From DASZWJ01 sp963813895 (GTDB taxonomy: Bacteria; Pseudomonadota; Gammaproteobacteria; JAURND01), in the NCBI GenBank assembly GCA_963813895.1, contig CAWFAS010000003.1, positions 716,641 through 780,640 of the forward strand: a stretch of DNA of 64,000 nucleotides. Direction: 5' to 3'. The notes below the pieces were generated by a model, which worked only from the letters and a program-made list of their open reading frames with translations, was not told the DNA's origin and ran no database searches. This document shows positions 15,924 to 24,617 of the stretch, piece after piece (the stretch's first letter is position 1; each line of letters begins with the position of its first letter). Both the position numbers and the translations under genes were made by a program.

Positions 15924-16771
15924 ATTGCCGCGCGCCAGCTAAGTTCTTTCTCCACTTCAGCCATTGATTGGACAATTGATAATCCATTGATAGAAATCAA
16001 ATCATTTTTTTCCCAACATTTATTAAACGCGCCGAGATAGCCATTTTTGACCCCTTCAAACACTGCTTGAGCCATGTTGGCTGCTTTTAGCTTGGCCTTT
16101 ATCTGGTTCCTATAGGAATTAACGGTGGTTGTATTAATTCCTAAGATGATGGCTGTTTCTTCGGAGGATTTACCCTGTGCCGTCCAATGTAAGCACTCTA
16201 TCTCGCGCTGCGTCAATCTTTCTTTGTCATGGTCTGTTTTGATGATAGACCGGCGGTAGTGTTTATCGTTGAGAACGATGGAGGAATAATAAGTCGGGTT
16301 ATATTTTTTAATGATATCCACGTTTGAATCAATAAACTCACAGCAGAAATCCTCAAATTCACTTAAAGTGGTTTTATATATTTTTTTATAATCATCAAAT
16401 TTTCTATCATTAATTGCGCCAAAAACAAATTGGCATTCTGGACAATTTCTAATAATGTAATAAGCTCTATAGATATTGAACTTGTTTTCGAGCAAATTTT
16501 CAAAATTTTTTGTAACTGCTTCTACCTCGTTACATAAGTAACTATTAAATTCGGAAGTTATCTGTTTTTTGAAGCTGAAGTCCTCGTTATATAATTTTTC
16601 CGCATAATAATACTCCAACATGTGAAACATATTTGAAATTACAAAAATTTGGCCATTGTTAAAAATTATATAGGACACAAAGTAAGAAAAATTAGTCGTT
16701 TTCTTTAGCCTTGCGCACAATTGCTCTATCCTATCCTGATATACAAGACTAAGAATATGGGGTTGGCTCAT
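15920..16771 (-). CDS. LuxR-type transcriptional regulator
   Basis: About 283 residues from ATG 16771, chosen because AAGGAGG sits just upstream; the open frame extends to 16828 without a ribosome site. The C-terminal DNA-binding domain is RLTQREIECLHWTAQGKSSE followed by ETAIILGINTTTVNSYRNQI. The N-terminal region is rich in aromatic residues, and I cannot assign it to the autoinducer-binding family with confidence, although its length fits. No cognate luxI is in the window. It may sense a host or foreign signal. Confidence 0.82.
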   Translation of the reverse strand: MSQPHILSLVYQDRIEQLCARLKKTTNFSYFVSYIIFNNGQIFVISNMFHMLEYYYAEKLYNEDFSFKKQITSEFNSYLCNEVEAVTKNFENLLENKFNIYRAYYIIRNCPECQFVFGAINDRKFDDYKKIYKTTLSEFEDFCCEFIDSNVDIIKKYNPTYYSSIVLNDKHYRRSIIKTDHDKERLTQREIECLHWTAQGKSSEETAIILGINTTTVNSYRNQIKAKLKAANMAQAVFEGVKNGYLGAFNKCWEKNDLISINGLSIVQSMAEVEKELSWRAAI

Positions 16772-16969
16772 AAAAACTGACCTCCTTATCAGTGCAGGTG
16801 CATTAAATTTTACAGGACAAAAGGACAAGCTGTAGTTTGCCTCTTGTCCCCACTTAACATCGGATTAATTAATTGATTTTAAATGATTTTTCTTTAACGG
16901 GGCACGTGGGACACAAAGGACAAGCATTTTTTTTATTATCGATTTAGAAATACAGAACTACTGGGTGCG

Positions 16970-19324
16970 TCAATCCCACATTTTACTGGTAAATACATAG
17001 CAACGCGAGCGCCCAATACCCGGCAGATATTCCCGCCTATATGCCTTTCCTTTATTATCAGACTCAAGCCATCCTTCAGCAAGCAGAAGCTTGCTGACTG
17101 CCTGCGAATCCCATCCTTTGCAGATTTCATGGCGAAACACTTCAGGCAATACATAAAATTGAGTGGCCTGATTAAGATTCTTACGGAATCCAGCACGATT
17201 GACGGTGCGTGAAGCTTCAACCTGCCAATGACTGAATCTTGATTCAGCATGAGCCTCAAAGAACGTTTTGACTTGCGACAGTATGCGCACATTGTCCTGA
17301 TTGCCGACATTGCCACGATGTTCCAACCAAACATTAAAGCATTCAGAAGCTGCTTTTTCTGCTTCTCCAGAGAACCATCCCGTAATGCTTAAGTCAGTTG
17401 CCAATTCTCCCGCTGCTGCAATAAGGCCAAAGCGTTCACAGACCCGGTAGACCTGACCATTTGAATCCTTAGGTAGATGCTTATTTAGAAACCGATCACA
17501 TACTACCTTTATCAGAGTCGGCAATCGGGTTAAGCATTCAGATTGTGTAATTCTTTTTAGGAAGCTGATGGCTGCTGAACCATAGTAAGTGGCGCTGACT
17601 CTGGTTAGAGCATTGCTAAAGGCTGCTGCCGAACCAAAGGAATGTAGATTTTCAAATACTCCCAGACATTTGTCTGCTTCGGCAGGGATGTCTATGAGGC
17701 GTACCTCTTGACCAGCCCGTATTTTTTTATCAGCTTCTAGCATGTGCTGTGCTAGGCCAACCTCTCCAGCCGATAAAAATAATAATCGCCAATCCTGGCG
17801 TTGGCGTGAGCTACCACTTTTGCCAGCCCGGATTTTCCCGCTGCCATTTGCCAGCATATACGCTATTTCTCCGGCTTCTTTGGCATCTATTTGAGCGAGT
17901 TCATCTAAAATCAACAAGGTATCAGAGCGTAATGAGGCTAAAGCTTCTAAACCGTTAATAGTACCACGCCACCGATTTAAATAATTGGCACTACCGAAAA
18001 CGGACGCAGCCACACGTAATAAGGTTGTTTTTCCGCTGCTGGATTCTCCTACAAAATGGATGCCTCCAGACTCAATGCCGGAATGATGCAATAGCATGGC
18101 AGCAAAGGCAGATGAAACTGCCAATACCAGTCGTGAATTGCCGCTACATAGTGTGGCAACCTGGTCGCGCCAATCATTCAATGTACCAGCTTGCTGGTAA
18201 TCCTTGGATTGCACCTCCGATTGAAAGAAAACATGTTCACCTTTGTCTCCGATGGTTTGGTTGGGGAATACAAATACACTATCATGCCATCCAGTACGAT
18301 TAATGCAGCGCGCTCTCGTATCAGGATTGCTACTTAATATATAAGCCATCAGTAAATTTCTAATTTTATTGCCTGCTGCTATCTCCAACCCTAAACGCAG
18401 CAATTCTCCTTTAATATCTTCACCACTCCCTTTGAGCATTTCCATCGGCATAGCCCAGGTGTGAAGTTGGCCATCGGCATCGTAAAACTCCAATAATCTG
18501 CCCCAGTTTTCAGAATGATTGTCACGGATTAGTGCTTTGACTTCTAAACGGGAACATATCCATAGTGCTTCTTCCTCTGCTAGATAAAACACACCTTGGT
18601 CGCTGACCTTGAACAAATGAGAAAAAGCTGAATATCGCTGATTCTTTTTAGGTTCAGATGATTGTTCATCAGATCGTTGAGTAGGATTCGTCTGTGATTT
18701 TTTGCTCTTTGGTGGGGAAATCTTCGGTAACTCTAAAATAACCTCAGCAGATGCTTGTAGATTTTGCCGCAGCCAATCAACACAATCTCCTTTAGCTGGC
18801 AATTGCAACTGGGCTATATCGACCCAAGATACTTCACATCCTAAAGCTTGAAGCTGTTGTGTTACATTGAGGCCATATTTGAAGCCAGGTTCATCATTAT
18901 CCGGCCAGACTATTACTTTGCGTTTCGCCAATGGTTGCCAGTCTGCGGTTAAAACGCTATCCATGCTGCCGGAAGTGGTGGCTAAAATACCCAGCTTTGT
19001 TAACGCATCAACACACAGTTCTCCTTCAACGATCCAAACAGTTTCTTCATCTTTGCTTATTAATCGAGGTAGCTGGTAAAGAGGTTTCCCTTGTTTAAAT
19101 TCTGGTTCTTTCAAAACAAAACGGCCTTGCTTATCTCGACTAAGCGGGCGTAACCATTTTTCACCGGTTAGCGGATGCTTTAGGCGAATCCGCCAGTAAA
19201 TAAGATTACCAGACGCATCTTGGTAAACATGAAGTGCTTGTTTCTCAAAACCTGCGTTAATCAGTTTCTGAGTTAGTCGTTGCACCGCTAGCTGTTCAGG
19301 GGCGCTATTAGTTAATTGGTTCAT
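16970..19324 (-). CDS. DUF927 helicase-primase of a P4-like satellite
   Basis: 784 residues. The N-terminal third has a TOPRIM-like nucleotidyl-transfer fold (VWIVEGELCVDALTKLG near residue 95, then KVIVWPDNDEPGFKYG near 135). The C-terminal half is a DUF927 AAA ATPase with Walker A in FVGESSSGKTTLLRVAASVFG and Walker B in TLLILDELAQIDAKEAGEI, followed by NGSGKIRAGKSG. Such proteins start replication of P4-type satellites and islands. The start at 19324 has AGGAGG upstream and lies 2 bases past the preceding stop. Left of the gene, 16829-16969 holds no feature I can support. Confidence 0.88.
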   Translation of the reverse strand: MNQLTNSAPEQLAVQRLTQKLINAGFEKQALHVYQDASGNLIYWRIRLKHPLTGEKWLRPLSRDKQGRFVLKEPEFKQGKPLYQLPRLISKDEETVWIVEGELCVDALTKLGILATTSGSMDSVLTADWQPLAKRKVIVWPDNDEPGFKYGLNVTQQLQALGCEVSWVDIAQLQLPAKGDCVDWLRQNLQASAEVILELPKISPPKSKKSQTNPTQRSDEQSSEPKKNQRYSAFSHLFKVSDQGVFYLAEEEALWICSRLEVKALIRDNHSENWGRLLEFYDADGQLHTWAMPMEMLKGSGEDIKGELLRLGLEIAAGNKIRNLLMAYILSSNPDTRARCINRTGWHDSVFVFPNQTIGDKGEHVFFQSEVQSKDYQQAGTLNDWRDQVATLCSGNSRLVLAVSSAFAAMLLHHSGIESGGIHFVGESSSGKTTLLRVAASVFGSANYLNRWRGTINGLEALASLRSDTLLILDELAQIDAKEAGEIAYMLANGSGKIRAGKSGSSRQRQDWRLLFLSAGEVGLAQHMLEADKKIRAGQEVRLIDIPAEADKCLGVFENLHSFGSAAAFSNALTRVSATYYGSAAISFLKRITQSECLTRLPTLIKVVCDRFLNKHLPKDSNGQVYRVCERFGLIAAAGELATDLSITGWFSGEAEKAASECFNVWLEHRGNVGNQDNVRILSQVKTFFEAHAESRFSHWQVEASRTVNRAGFRKNLNQATQFYVLPEVFRHEICKGWDSQAVSKLLLAEGWLESDNKGKAYRREYLPGIGRSRCYVFTSKMWD

Positions 19325-19326
19325 AT

Positions 19327-19620
19327 TTAGCCTCCTAATGCTATGAGCGCCTGAGCTAAGGTCAGCTGGTATCGTTGACAGTGAAATGCAATGACACTAC
19401 CCCCACGTGTTTCGCAACCAAAACAACGAAAACTGCCGTTTTTAAGATTAAGGCGTAAACTTGGCTGCCGATCTTCGTGAAAGCAGCACCGAACGCTAAT
19501 CCATTCTTTAGCGGCAGTTCTTAAGCGAGGGAATTGTTGCTGATAGTAAGCTGTAGGCGAGGGAAGTTGATTCATGCGAATAATACGATTTCCCAATATA
19601 AAAAAGGTGTCTTTAAACAT
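19327..19620 (-). CDS. CHC2-type DNA primase zinc-finger protein
   Basis: 97 residues from ATG 19620, preceded by AAGGGGG. The zinc finger reads SVRCCFHEDRQPSLRLNLKN then SFRCFGCETRGGSVI, the CHC2 pattern of DnaG-type primases. It recognises template DNA and would work with the TOPRIM/DUF927 protein encoded immediately downstream. Splitting the primase zinc finger and catalytic part into two small genes is common in satellite islands. The AlpA-like gene stops 11 bases upstream, so the three genes form one operon. Confidence 0.82.
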   Translation of the reverse strand: MFKDTFFILGNRIIRMNQLPSPTAYYQQQFPRLRTAAKEWISVRCCFHEDRQPSLRLNLKNGSFRCFGCETRGGSVIAFHCQRYQLTLAQALIALGG

Positions 19621-19630
19621 AAACACCCCC

Positions 19631-19864
19631 TTAATCGTATTGTCGCTCAATGGTTTGACGCTCAAGGAACTCGTCCAAATGAGCTTTTCGATATTTAGCT
19701 AGGCGACCCACTTTAATGTATTTCAGTGTATGGCGTTTCTTGCAAGCCCAAATGGCCAATGTATTTTCGCAAACGCCTAGATACTCGGCTGCTTCTTTTC
19801 TAGTTAACAAGTCGCTGGTGGCTTTTTCAGAAAATAGTTTTTGATATAAAGGATGGTTAGGCAT
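19631..19864 (-). CDS. AlpA-like excisionase/helix-turn-helix protein
   Basis: 77 residues with a MerR-like winged helix: LLTRKEAAEYLGVCENTLAI, then YIKVGRLAKYRKAHLDEFLE. This is the AlpA/excisionase pattern of P4-type islands, where it switches on the integrase or helps excision. It is the first gene of the alpA-primase-DUF927 operon. The roughly 190 bases upstream, to the GajB-like stop, should contain the operon promoter, but I cannot pick one out with confidence. Confidence 0.85.
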   Translation of the reverse strand: MPNHPLYQKLFSEKATSDLLTRKEAAEYLGVCENTLAIWACKKRHTLKYIKVGRLAKYRKAHLDEFLERQTIERQYD

Positions 19865-20056
19865 AGTAGCATCTCCTCAATGATAGTTAATGGAGATACA
19901 ACCATACTGATTATTTTTAGAACAAAAGTTCTGGAGTTAGTTATCGTTTAATATAAATTTGAACTCAGCTAATAATTGCGGAAATTACTTGTTATTTAAT
20001 AATATATCTACAAAAGGTATGACTATTAATTAACAACACAATAATAAAATTGCCAC

Positions 20057-21208
20057 TTAGGCTATCTGGAGGATGCTGTTTTGACTGTGAGGATTGAAAG
20101 CTACCACTTGCTGATTTAGGGTCGCAGGGTCAAATTTTATAGCGCCAACAATTTGTTCATTATCCTTAAAATCATAAACAAAGGCTACGCTATATCTAGC
20201 TCTAGTTATTGCTACATATAACTTTGAACGACTCACTGATGCTAATTCACTAGTATTATTTTTCAACCACTCCAAAAACGGTTTGGTGGGATAGATTAAG
20301 ACTCTATCAAAAGAAAGCCCTTTGGATTCTCCAAAGTTCATTATGGGATGTAAATTTTCTATTATTTTTTTAGGGTCACGGCTATTTCTTAACTGCAATG
20401 GTTCACAATATGTAAGGTAAACATCCACATCCCGAGGTCTAACTAAAAATATTCCATCATGACCGGTGCTATGAGCATTACCAGATCGTGCAGCTACATG
20501 CTCAGGGAAAAGCTTATTCGATAAGTCGCAGATCGCTGCAATACTACGATAATTGATAGTTAGAGAAGTCTCATCTTTCTCAATTCCTATCTTACTGTCT
20601 TCAAAAAAATGCAAGATGCGATGCTTGGCGAATTTCTTATTCCTAGCGGCATTGCTAGTGGAATAAATACCTTGTCGCGGATCGCCAACTAACAACATAT
20701 TGATCGTCGAATTAAATAACATTTTCAGAAAATCAAGATCATGCCCTGCTAAGTCTTGAATCTCATCAATGAAAATATGCGGATATATGCGAGAAAGGCG
20801 ATCAATTACTTTTCCACCACTAGCTTCATTGCATTTGATAAGAAATTTGGAAATTTTATCCGAGTAAATGCGTTGTTGCTTGTCAAAGTAATGGTTCGTG
20901 ATATTGCTTTCTGCAATATATTGTGCCGACGGACTGTTAACTAAATTCATACCTCTGATATCATGATCAAAGAAATATCCTTGGTAGGGTCTGACGCCAT
21001 GCTGCAATAGAAACGAAAACCAAGTTTGAACTGTGATGTTAGATGGTAGGAATTTGTTTTTCTCAATAATTTTATTGCGGATTTCAGCTTCATTTGCCTC
21101 GGTATAAGTAGTAATTAAAACCTTCACATCTATAATTTCTAGCGCTTGATCCACAAGATAATTGGTTTTGCCAGAGCCAGCAGCAGCGACAATCAGCTTA
21201 TTACTCAT
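20057..21208 (-). CDS. gajB: GajB-like UvrD/Rep-family helicase (Gabija defence)
   Basis: 383 residues. Superfamily 1 motifs: Walker A AAAGSGKTNYL (residues 8-15), the Walker B-type IFIDEIQDL near 152, LVGDPRQGIY, the NYRS motif in LTINYRSI, and the C-terminal VAITRARYSVAFVYD. It lacks the bulky 1B/2B domains of UvrD, as expected for GajB. In Gabija, GajB works with GajA to cut or deplete nucleic acid after phage entry. Its ATG overlaps the gajA-like stop by 4 bases, so the two are co-translated. It is somewhat shorter than the Bacillus GajB as I remember it (just under 500 residues). Confidence 0.78.
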   Translation of the reverse strand: MSNKLIVAAAGSGKTNYLVDQALEIIDVKVLITTYTEANEAEIRNKIIEKNKFLPSNITVQTWFSFLLQHGVRPYQGYFFDHDIRGMNLVNSPSAQYIAESNITNHYFDKQQRIYSDKISKFLIKCNEASGGKVIDRLSRIYPHIFIDEIQDLAGHDLDFLKMLFNSTINMLLVGDPRQGIYSTSNAARNKKFAKHRILHFFEDSKIGIEKDETSLTINYRSIAAICDLSNKLFPEHVAARSGNAHSTGHDGIFLVRPRDVDVYLTYCEPLQLRNSRDPKKIIENLHPIMNFGESKGLSFDRVLIYPTKPFLEWLKNNTSELASVSRSKLYVAITRARYSVAFVYDFKDNEQIVGAIKFDPATLNQQVVAFNPHSQNSILQIA

Positions 21209-22839
21209 GCAATAGCATCCAAAATATATTGCGGGAATATTACCAGCTCTATGGAATCAAAAATTTTTAAAGCACAATCCGTTTTATTGCTTTTCATAAA
21301 TTTAAGTAATTTATCATCAGATGTGTAAGTCGTTCCAAAAATACGATTAAGCAAGTCACGACCATTTACCTTCAACAATTTCGGTTCAAGAGTATTGTAG
21401 TTAAAATCCTCCATTGAACCTTCGTCAATAGTTGCATCAAAGTATATTTTAATAAAGGGCTTAGTATTGTTATCTAAATAGTTTTTATACTTTTTATTCA
21501 GAGCTTCCAACTTTCCATCATTGTCAACGATAACAGCCACAAATTTATTAATTTTCTCAGCTATTTCCAAAAACCGTAAAAATGATGTGCCCACTGAAAT
21601 TACATCAATATCATCTTCAATAGGCAATTTTCCTTGATTAGCCACCATATATGCTTTTTGTACAATGAGTTCATCGGAATCACCTTCAACAAGTAGTGCT
21701 TTCTTGCAAAGGATAAGACGCAATGTATCGTAGCCTGCTAATCTTTTGAAGAAAGCTCTGGTATCTTTAGATAGTTCGTTAAGGCGCGTGCTTTTAAAGT
21801 CATTCAGAAATATCAGGCTATCTAAGCCAAGTTTATTTGCAACAAAGCTGCTATGTGTAGAAATTATAATCTGCTTATTTTTTATATTTCCACCAATTCG
21901 GTGTATAAGCTTGTTCAGTTTTGTATGTGATAAATGATTTTCTGGTTCTTCCAATAAAATAATATTAGCTTCCTGGGATTTCTTATGACAAAGAGCTAAA
22001 TTGGTTTTAACTACACTTTGTTCCCCCTTGCCTACATAATGGAATGGAATTTCATCAAGATAAGTCATTAAACTCATTTCCCAAGCATTCTGTGTAGCAA
22101 GATCAACGGAAATTTTTACCTGCTTTTCAGTAATGCTGGCAAAGGTGTTAATCTTATTGTTAATGGCTTGAATTGAAGGTGCGTCCATAAAGGACTCCTT
22201 CATTTGCCGATGCGCTTGAGAAATTTCTACTCGTTCTTTATCTTCTAAGTTTTCTCGGATAATACGCGAAATATAAACATCAGAACCGTTTTGTGTACGG
22301 ATGCTAGCAGAGTCAATTAAAACAGATTTTATAGGAATACTTCTTGCTGTAACTGCTTCCCGCGCAAATGAACGCCAGGTGACTTTATAGTATTCTATGG
22401 GAATAGTTTTAATTTGGTGCGCGTCCAATAATTCGCCGTACTCTGACTTATACTGGTCATCAAATTCGATGCAAAATGATACGCCGCAATCATTAGTTCT
22501 TTCCCCGTTGCCGTTTCCCTCAAACATTGCCAGAACGGCACATTTCTCACCGGTTAGAAAAAGCTCAATTAGAATACTTGGAGGTTTTAATGGGGATGCT
22601 GTTTCTAGGCTTTGAATATACTGCTTTTCTATTTGCTGGTTGAACAAATACTGCGAAAGCTCATTTTTTAAATACCTGCCATTCAATACACCCGTGAGCG
22701 CAAGATGTATTGCTTCTAAGATAGTGGATTTCCCTGCTTCATTATTCCCCACAAGGATATTGACCCCCTCATTCAAAGAAAGGGAAAACTTGCCTCTATA
22801 GCATTTAAAATTTTCAATGGTTACCTTGGTTATACGCAT
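21205..22839 (-). CDS. gajA: GajA-like OLD-family ATPase/TOPRIM nuclease (Gabija defence)
   Basis: 544 residues. ABC-type ATPase: Walker A GNNEAGKS (31-38), the signature region VGKGEQS (269-275), Walker B ILLEEPENHLSH (294-305) and the H-loop ISTHS (326-330). TOPRIM nuclease: Glu385 in LLVEGDSDE and the Asp pair in VIVDNDGKL (439-441). This is the OLD nuclease layout. OLD proteins encoded next to a UvrD-like helicase are class 2, which includes Gabija GajA. It should sense nucleotide loss during infection and cleave DNA together with GajB. The start is ATG 22839. It transcribes away from tRNA-Lys. Confidence 0.8.
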   Translation of the reverse strand: MRITKVTIENFKCYRGKFSLSLNEGVNILVGNNEAGKSTILEAIHLALTGVLNGRYLKNELSQYLFNQQIEKQYIQSLETASPLKPPSILIELFLTGEKCAVLAMFEGNGNGERTNDCGVSFCIEFDDQYKSEYGELLDAHQIKTIPIEYYKVTWRSFAREAVTARSIPIKSVLIDSASIRTQNGSDVYISRIIRENLEDKERVEISQAHRQMKESFMDAPSIQAINNKINTFASITEKQVKISVDLATQNAWEMSLMTYLDEIPFHYVGKGEQSVVKTNLALCHKKSQEANIILLEEPENHLSHTKLNKLIHRIGGNIKNKQIIISTHSSFVANKLGLDSLIFLNDFKSTRLNELSKDTRAFFKRLAGYDTLRLILCKKALLVEGDSDELIVQKAYMVANQGKLPIEDDIDVISVGTSFLRFLEIAEKINKFVAVIVDNDGKLEALNKKYKNYLDNNTKPFIKIYFDATIDEGSMEDFNYNTLEPKLLKVNGRDLLNRIFGTTYTSDDKLLKFMKSNKTDCALKIFDSIELVIFPQYILDAIA

Positions 22840-23145
22840 CCTTACCTCTTAAATCCAACTGATTCGCAATGATGATTTTCAGAACTAAACCGGTCCATCA
22901 TCGCTGAAAACCCAGGATAGTATTCCCCTGCTTATTAATATTGGTGTGGGAGTGAAAGGACTATTATAAAGGGGTGGCTAGGAAACTAATCGTAGAATGA
23001 TCTTATGATGTTTTGTTGGCGTTTACCAGAATTGAGAAAAATTTATTGATTCAAGAACAGCATTAAAAAGTAGCCCCTGGGTAGCCCCGGCATTTGAAGG
23101 CAAATCAAGCCAATTTCTTAATTCTTTGATTTTATTGGATAATTT
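22840..23145. other. Gap between gajA-like gene and tRNA-Lys, probable island end
   Basis: 306 bases with no gene I can support. It should contain the gajA promoter. Near the tRNA there is a short direct repeat, TAGCCCC-TGGG-TAGCCCC (about 23071-23088). It lies just outside the 3' end of the tRNA gene, where a tRNA-targeting island would have its attachment core and arm sites. I searched by eye for a second copy of the tRNA 3' end near 16830-16970 and did not find one. Confidence 0.35.
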
Positions 23146-23221
23146 TGGTGGGCCGTGTTGGGATCGAACCAACGACCTATTGATTAAGAGTCAACTGCTC
23201 TACCAACTGAGCTAACGGCCC
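23146..23221 (-). tRNA. tRNA-Lys(CTT)
   Basis: On the minus strand it begins GGGCCGTTAGCTCAG, has anticodon loop CTCTTAA (anticodon CTT) between TTGA/TCAA arms, the T arm GGTTCGATCC, and ends GGCCC-A-CCA with the CCA encoded. All four arms pair. It flanks the satellite/Gabija cassette on its 3' side, a usual integration target. Confidence 0.97.
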
Positions 23222-23254
23222 ATAAACGCATAAGATACTTGTAAAATCAGTAAT

Positions 23255-23836
23255 TTACAAGGACTTGTTCCACGCTCTTTTTTCTAATGCAAAATCGCTT
23301 GCGTGACCCCTGTCAATGATAGCTGCTTCACCACAGTTTAATGCTTCCAAAAGTGATGCTTTCTTAGCTGCTAACCTACGGTTGTCTATGCTAGTTGCAT
23401 GATTTGAGTTCGCACTTATACCTCTGATGGATGCTAGAATCGAAGAATTGCGCTTCACACAAACTTTATTCGCTGCTTCAATTAAATTAACTAGTTCCGC
23501 GGCAGAATAATGTGTAGTGATACGTTGACTCTTGTGACCTAACAAATCTTGGCGATCTTCAAAACTTACCCCCGCCGCCCTTAAACGGCGACCAAACGTA
23601 TGTTTCAGATCATGTACTCTGACATCTATTCCTACCTGCTTGCGTGCTCTTTTCCAAGCAGTATTTGCCATTCTGGTCATACGTTTATTACGGTAAGTAA
23701 AAACATAGACAGGATCTTATCCTCTAACATGATTAATAACAGACCAGGCAATGTCATTGAGAACAACCAATCTGTCCTCACGATTTTTCACATTTTCATC
23801 GGGTATAATAAAAACAGAGCGATTAAGCAACGATGA
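23255..23836 (-). pseudogene. Tyrosine-recombinase integrase remnant with an in-frame stop
   Basis: The C-terminal catalytic part reads VRVHDLKHTFGRRLRAAGVS, then DRQDLLGHKSQRITTHYSAA, which carries the second Arg, HxxR-type His and nucleophile Tyr. Upstream in the same frame is FIIPDENVKNREDRLVVLND, then a TAA at 23719-23717 where relatives have a sense codon, then DPVYVFTYRNKRM. The arm-binding and core-binding N-terminal domains are missing beyond about 23836. The gene points toward the 5' end of tRNA-Lys, so it probably belonged to an earlier island than the cassette on the other side. Confidence 0.8.
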
Positions 23837-23851
23837 TTCTCTGAACTTTTG

Positions 23852-24183
23852 CCTTTACAAGACCCTACTGCATAATCAATTACTGTATCTTTAGTCAACG
23901 ACGTTACAGCAAGAAAAAGCATGATAGGAAATCCAGCTCCTTTTTTCTGATTAGTGCTCAAGCTTCCTACTGGCTTGATAAATCCTGCTACGAAAATGGC
24001 CTATTTAATTTTTGTAGATACCTTTTCCAAAACCGCCCTCGTTAATGGGCAGCCAGCTGAATGTGCAATAATGACTGTTTCAGAAGAAATTCCGTGTTGC
24101 AAAATATAGGGTAACTGAATTCTACATTAGGGCTTTCGTGACCAGGCAATTGCGGTTCCAGTCACTATAACCACGCTTTTCAT
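23852..24183 (-). pseudogene. Decayed RBBP9/YdeN-like serine hydrolase
   Basis: From ATG 24183 (MKSVVIVTGTA) the frame soon hits a stop. Another stretch reads TVIIAHSAGCPLTRAVLEKV, which contains the nucleophile-elbow AHSAG, then a TAG, then AIFVAGFIKPVGS in the same frame. This resembles small alpha/beta hydrolases of the RBBP9/YdeN family. Several stops mean that no functional product is likely. It runs into the integrase remnant. Confidence 0.5.
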
Positions 24184-24206
24184 TTGATTCCCTAATTAAT
24201 GAATAT

Positions 24207-24617
24207 CTATGAATATTTTGCCCATGATGTCTGTTGATAGCGATATTCCTGAGTTTTCCCTCCAAATCCATAGCTAGTTGCACGCACATCCTCTATATAA
24301 ATATAACTTTCCTCATGTAAATTTTTTAACAAATTTTCAAATCCTGCAAATACGGCATTGATGTACTGCGCCTTCTCATCTTTAGTATTCGTTTCATCTG
24401 TGATTTTAATAGTCAGGTAAAAACTATTTTTGGCGAGATTACTCAGTGACGAACCAGCGATTAGCCAGCAATCCTGATCAACATATTCAATCACAATGGC
24501 AGTAACTTCACGTTTCTTTTTCAAGATGTCGGTTGTCAAGTTCAATAGCAACTCTGTAATTTTTTGGGTCAATTGCAGATTTTTCTTAGCACTCACTTTA
24601 AGATTCAGTATTGGCAT
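24207..24617 (-). CDS. Tautomerase-superfamily protein (4-oxalocrotonate tautomerase-like)
   Basis: 136 residues from ATG 24617, which gives the N-terminal MPILNLKVS. The Pro exposed after Met removal is the catalytic base of the superfamily, and this decides the start over the longer frame. Two beta-alpha-beta units are recognisable (NLTTDILKKKREVTAIVIEY and SYIYIEDVRATSYGFGG), so it is a fused or long-chain tautomerase. Its ATG shares one base with the isochorismatase stop (TAATG), so the two are translated together. The substrate is unknown, probably a keto-enol isomer of a small acid. Confidence 0.8.
   Translation of the reverse strand: MPILNLKVSAKKNLQLTQKITELLLNLTTDILKKKREVTAIVIEYVDQDCWLIAGSSLSNLAKNSFYLTIKITDETNTKDEKAQYINAVFAGFENLLKNLHEESYIYIEDVRATSYGFGGKTQEYRYQQTSWAKYS

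Noticed and set aside
16829..16969. Distal attachment site (copy of the tRNA-Lys 3' end) for the satellite-like cassette
   Set aside because: No match to the tRNA 3' sequence could be found by eye in this stretch.
16936..17334. A 132-codon frame overlapping the DUF927 gene on the same strand
   Set aside because: It is a shadow frame of the DUF927 helicase coding sequence with no family features.
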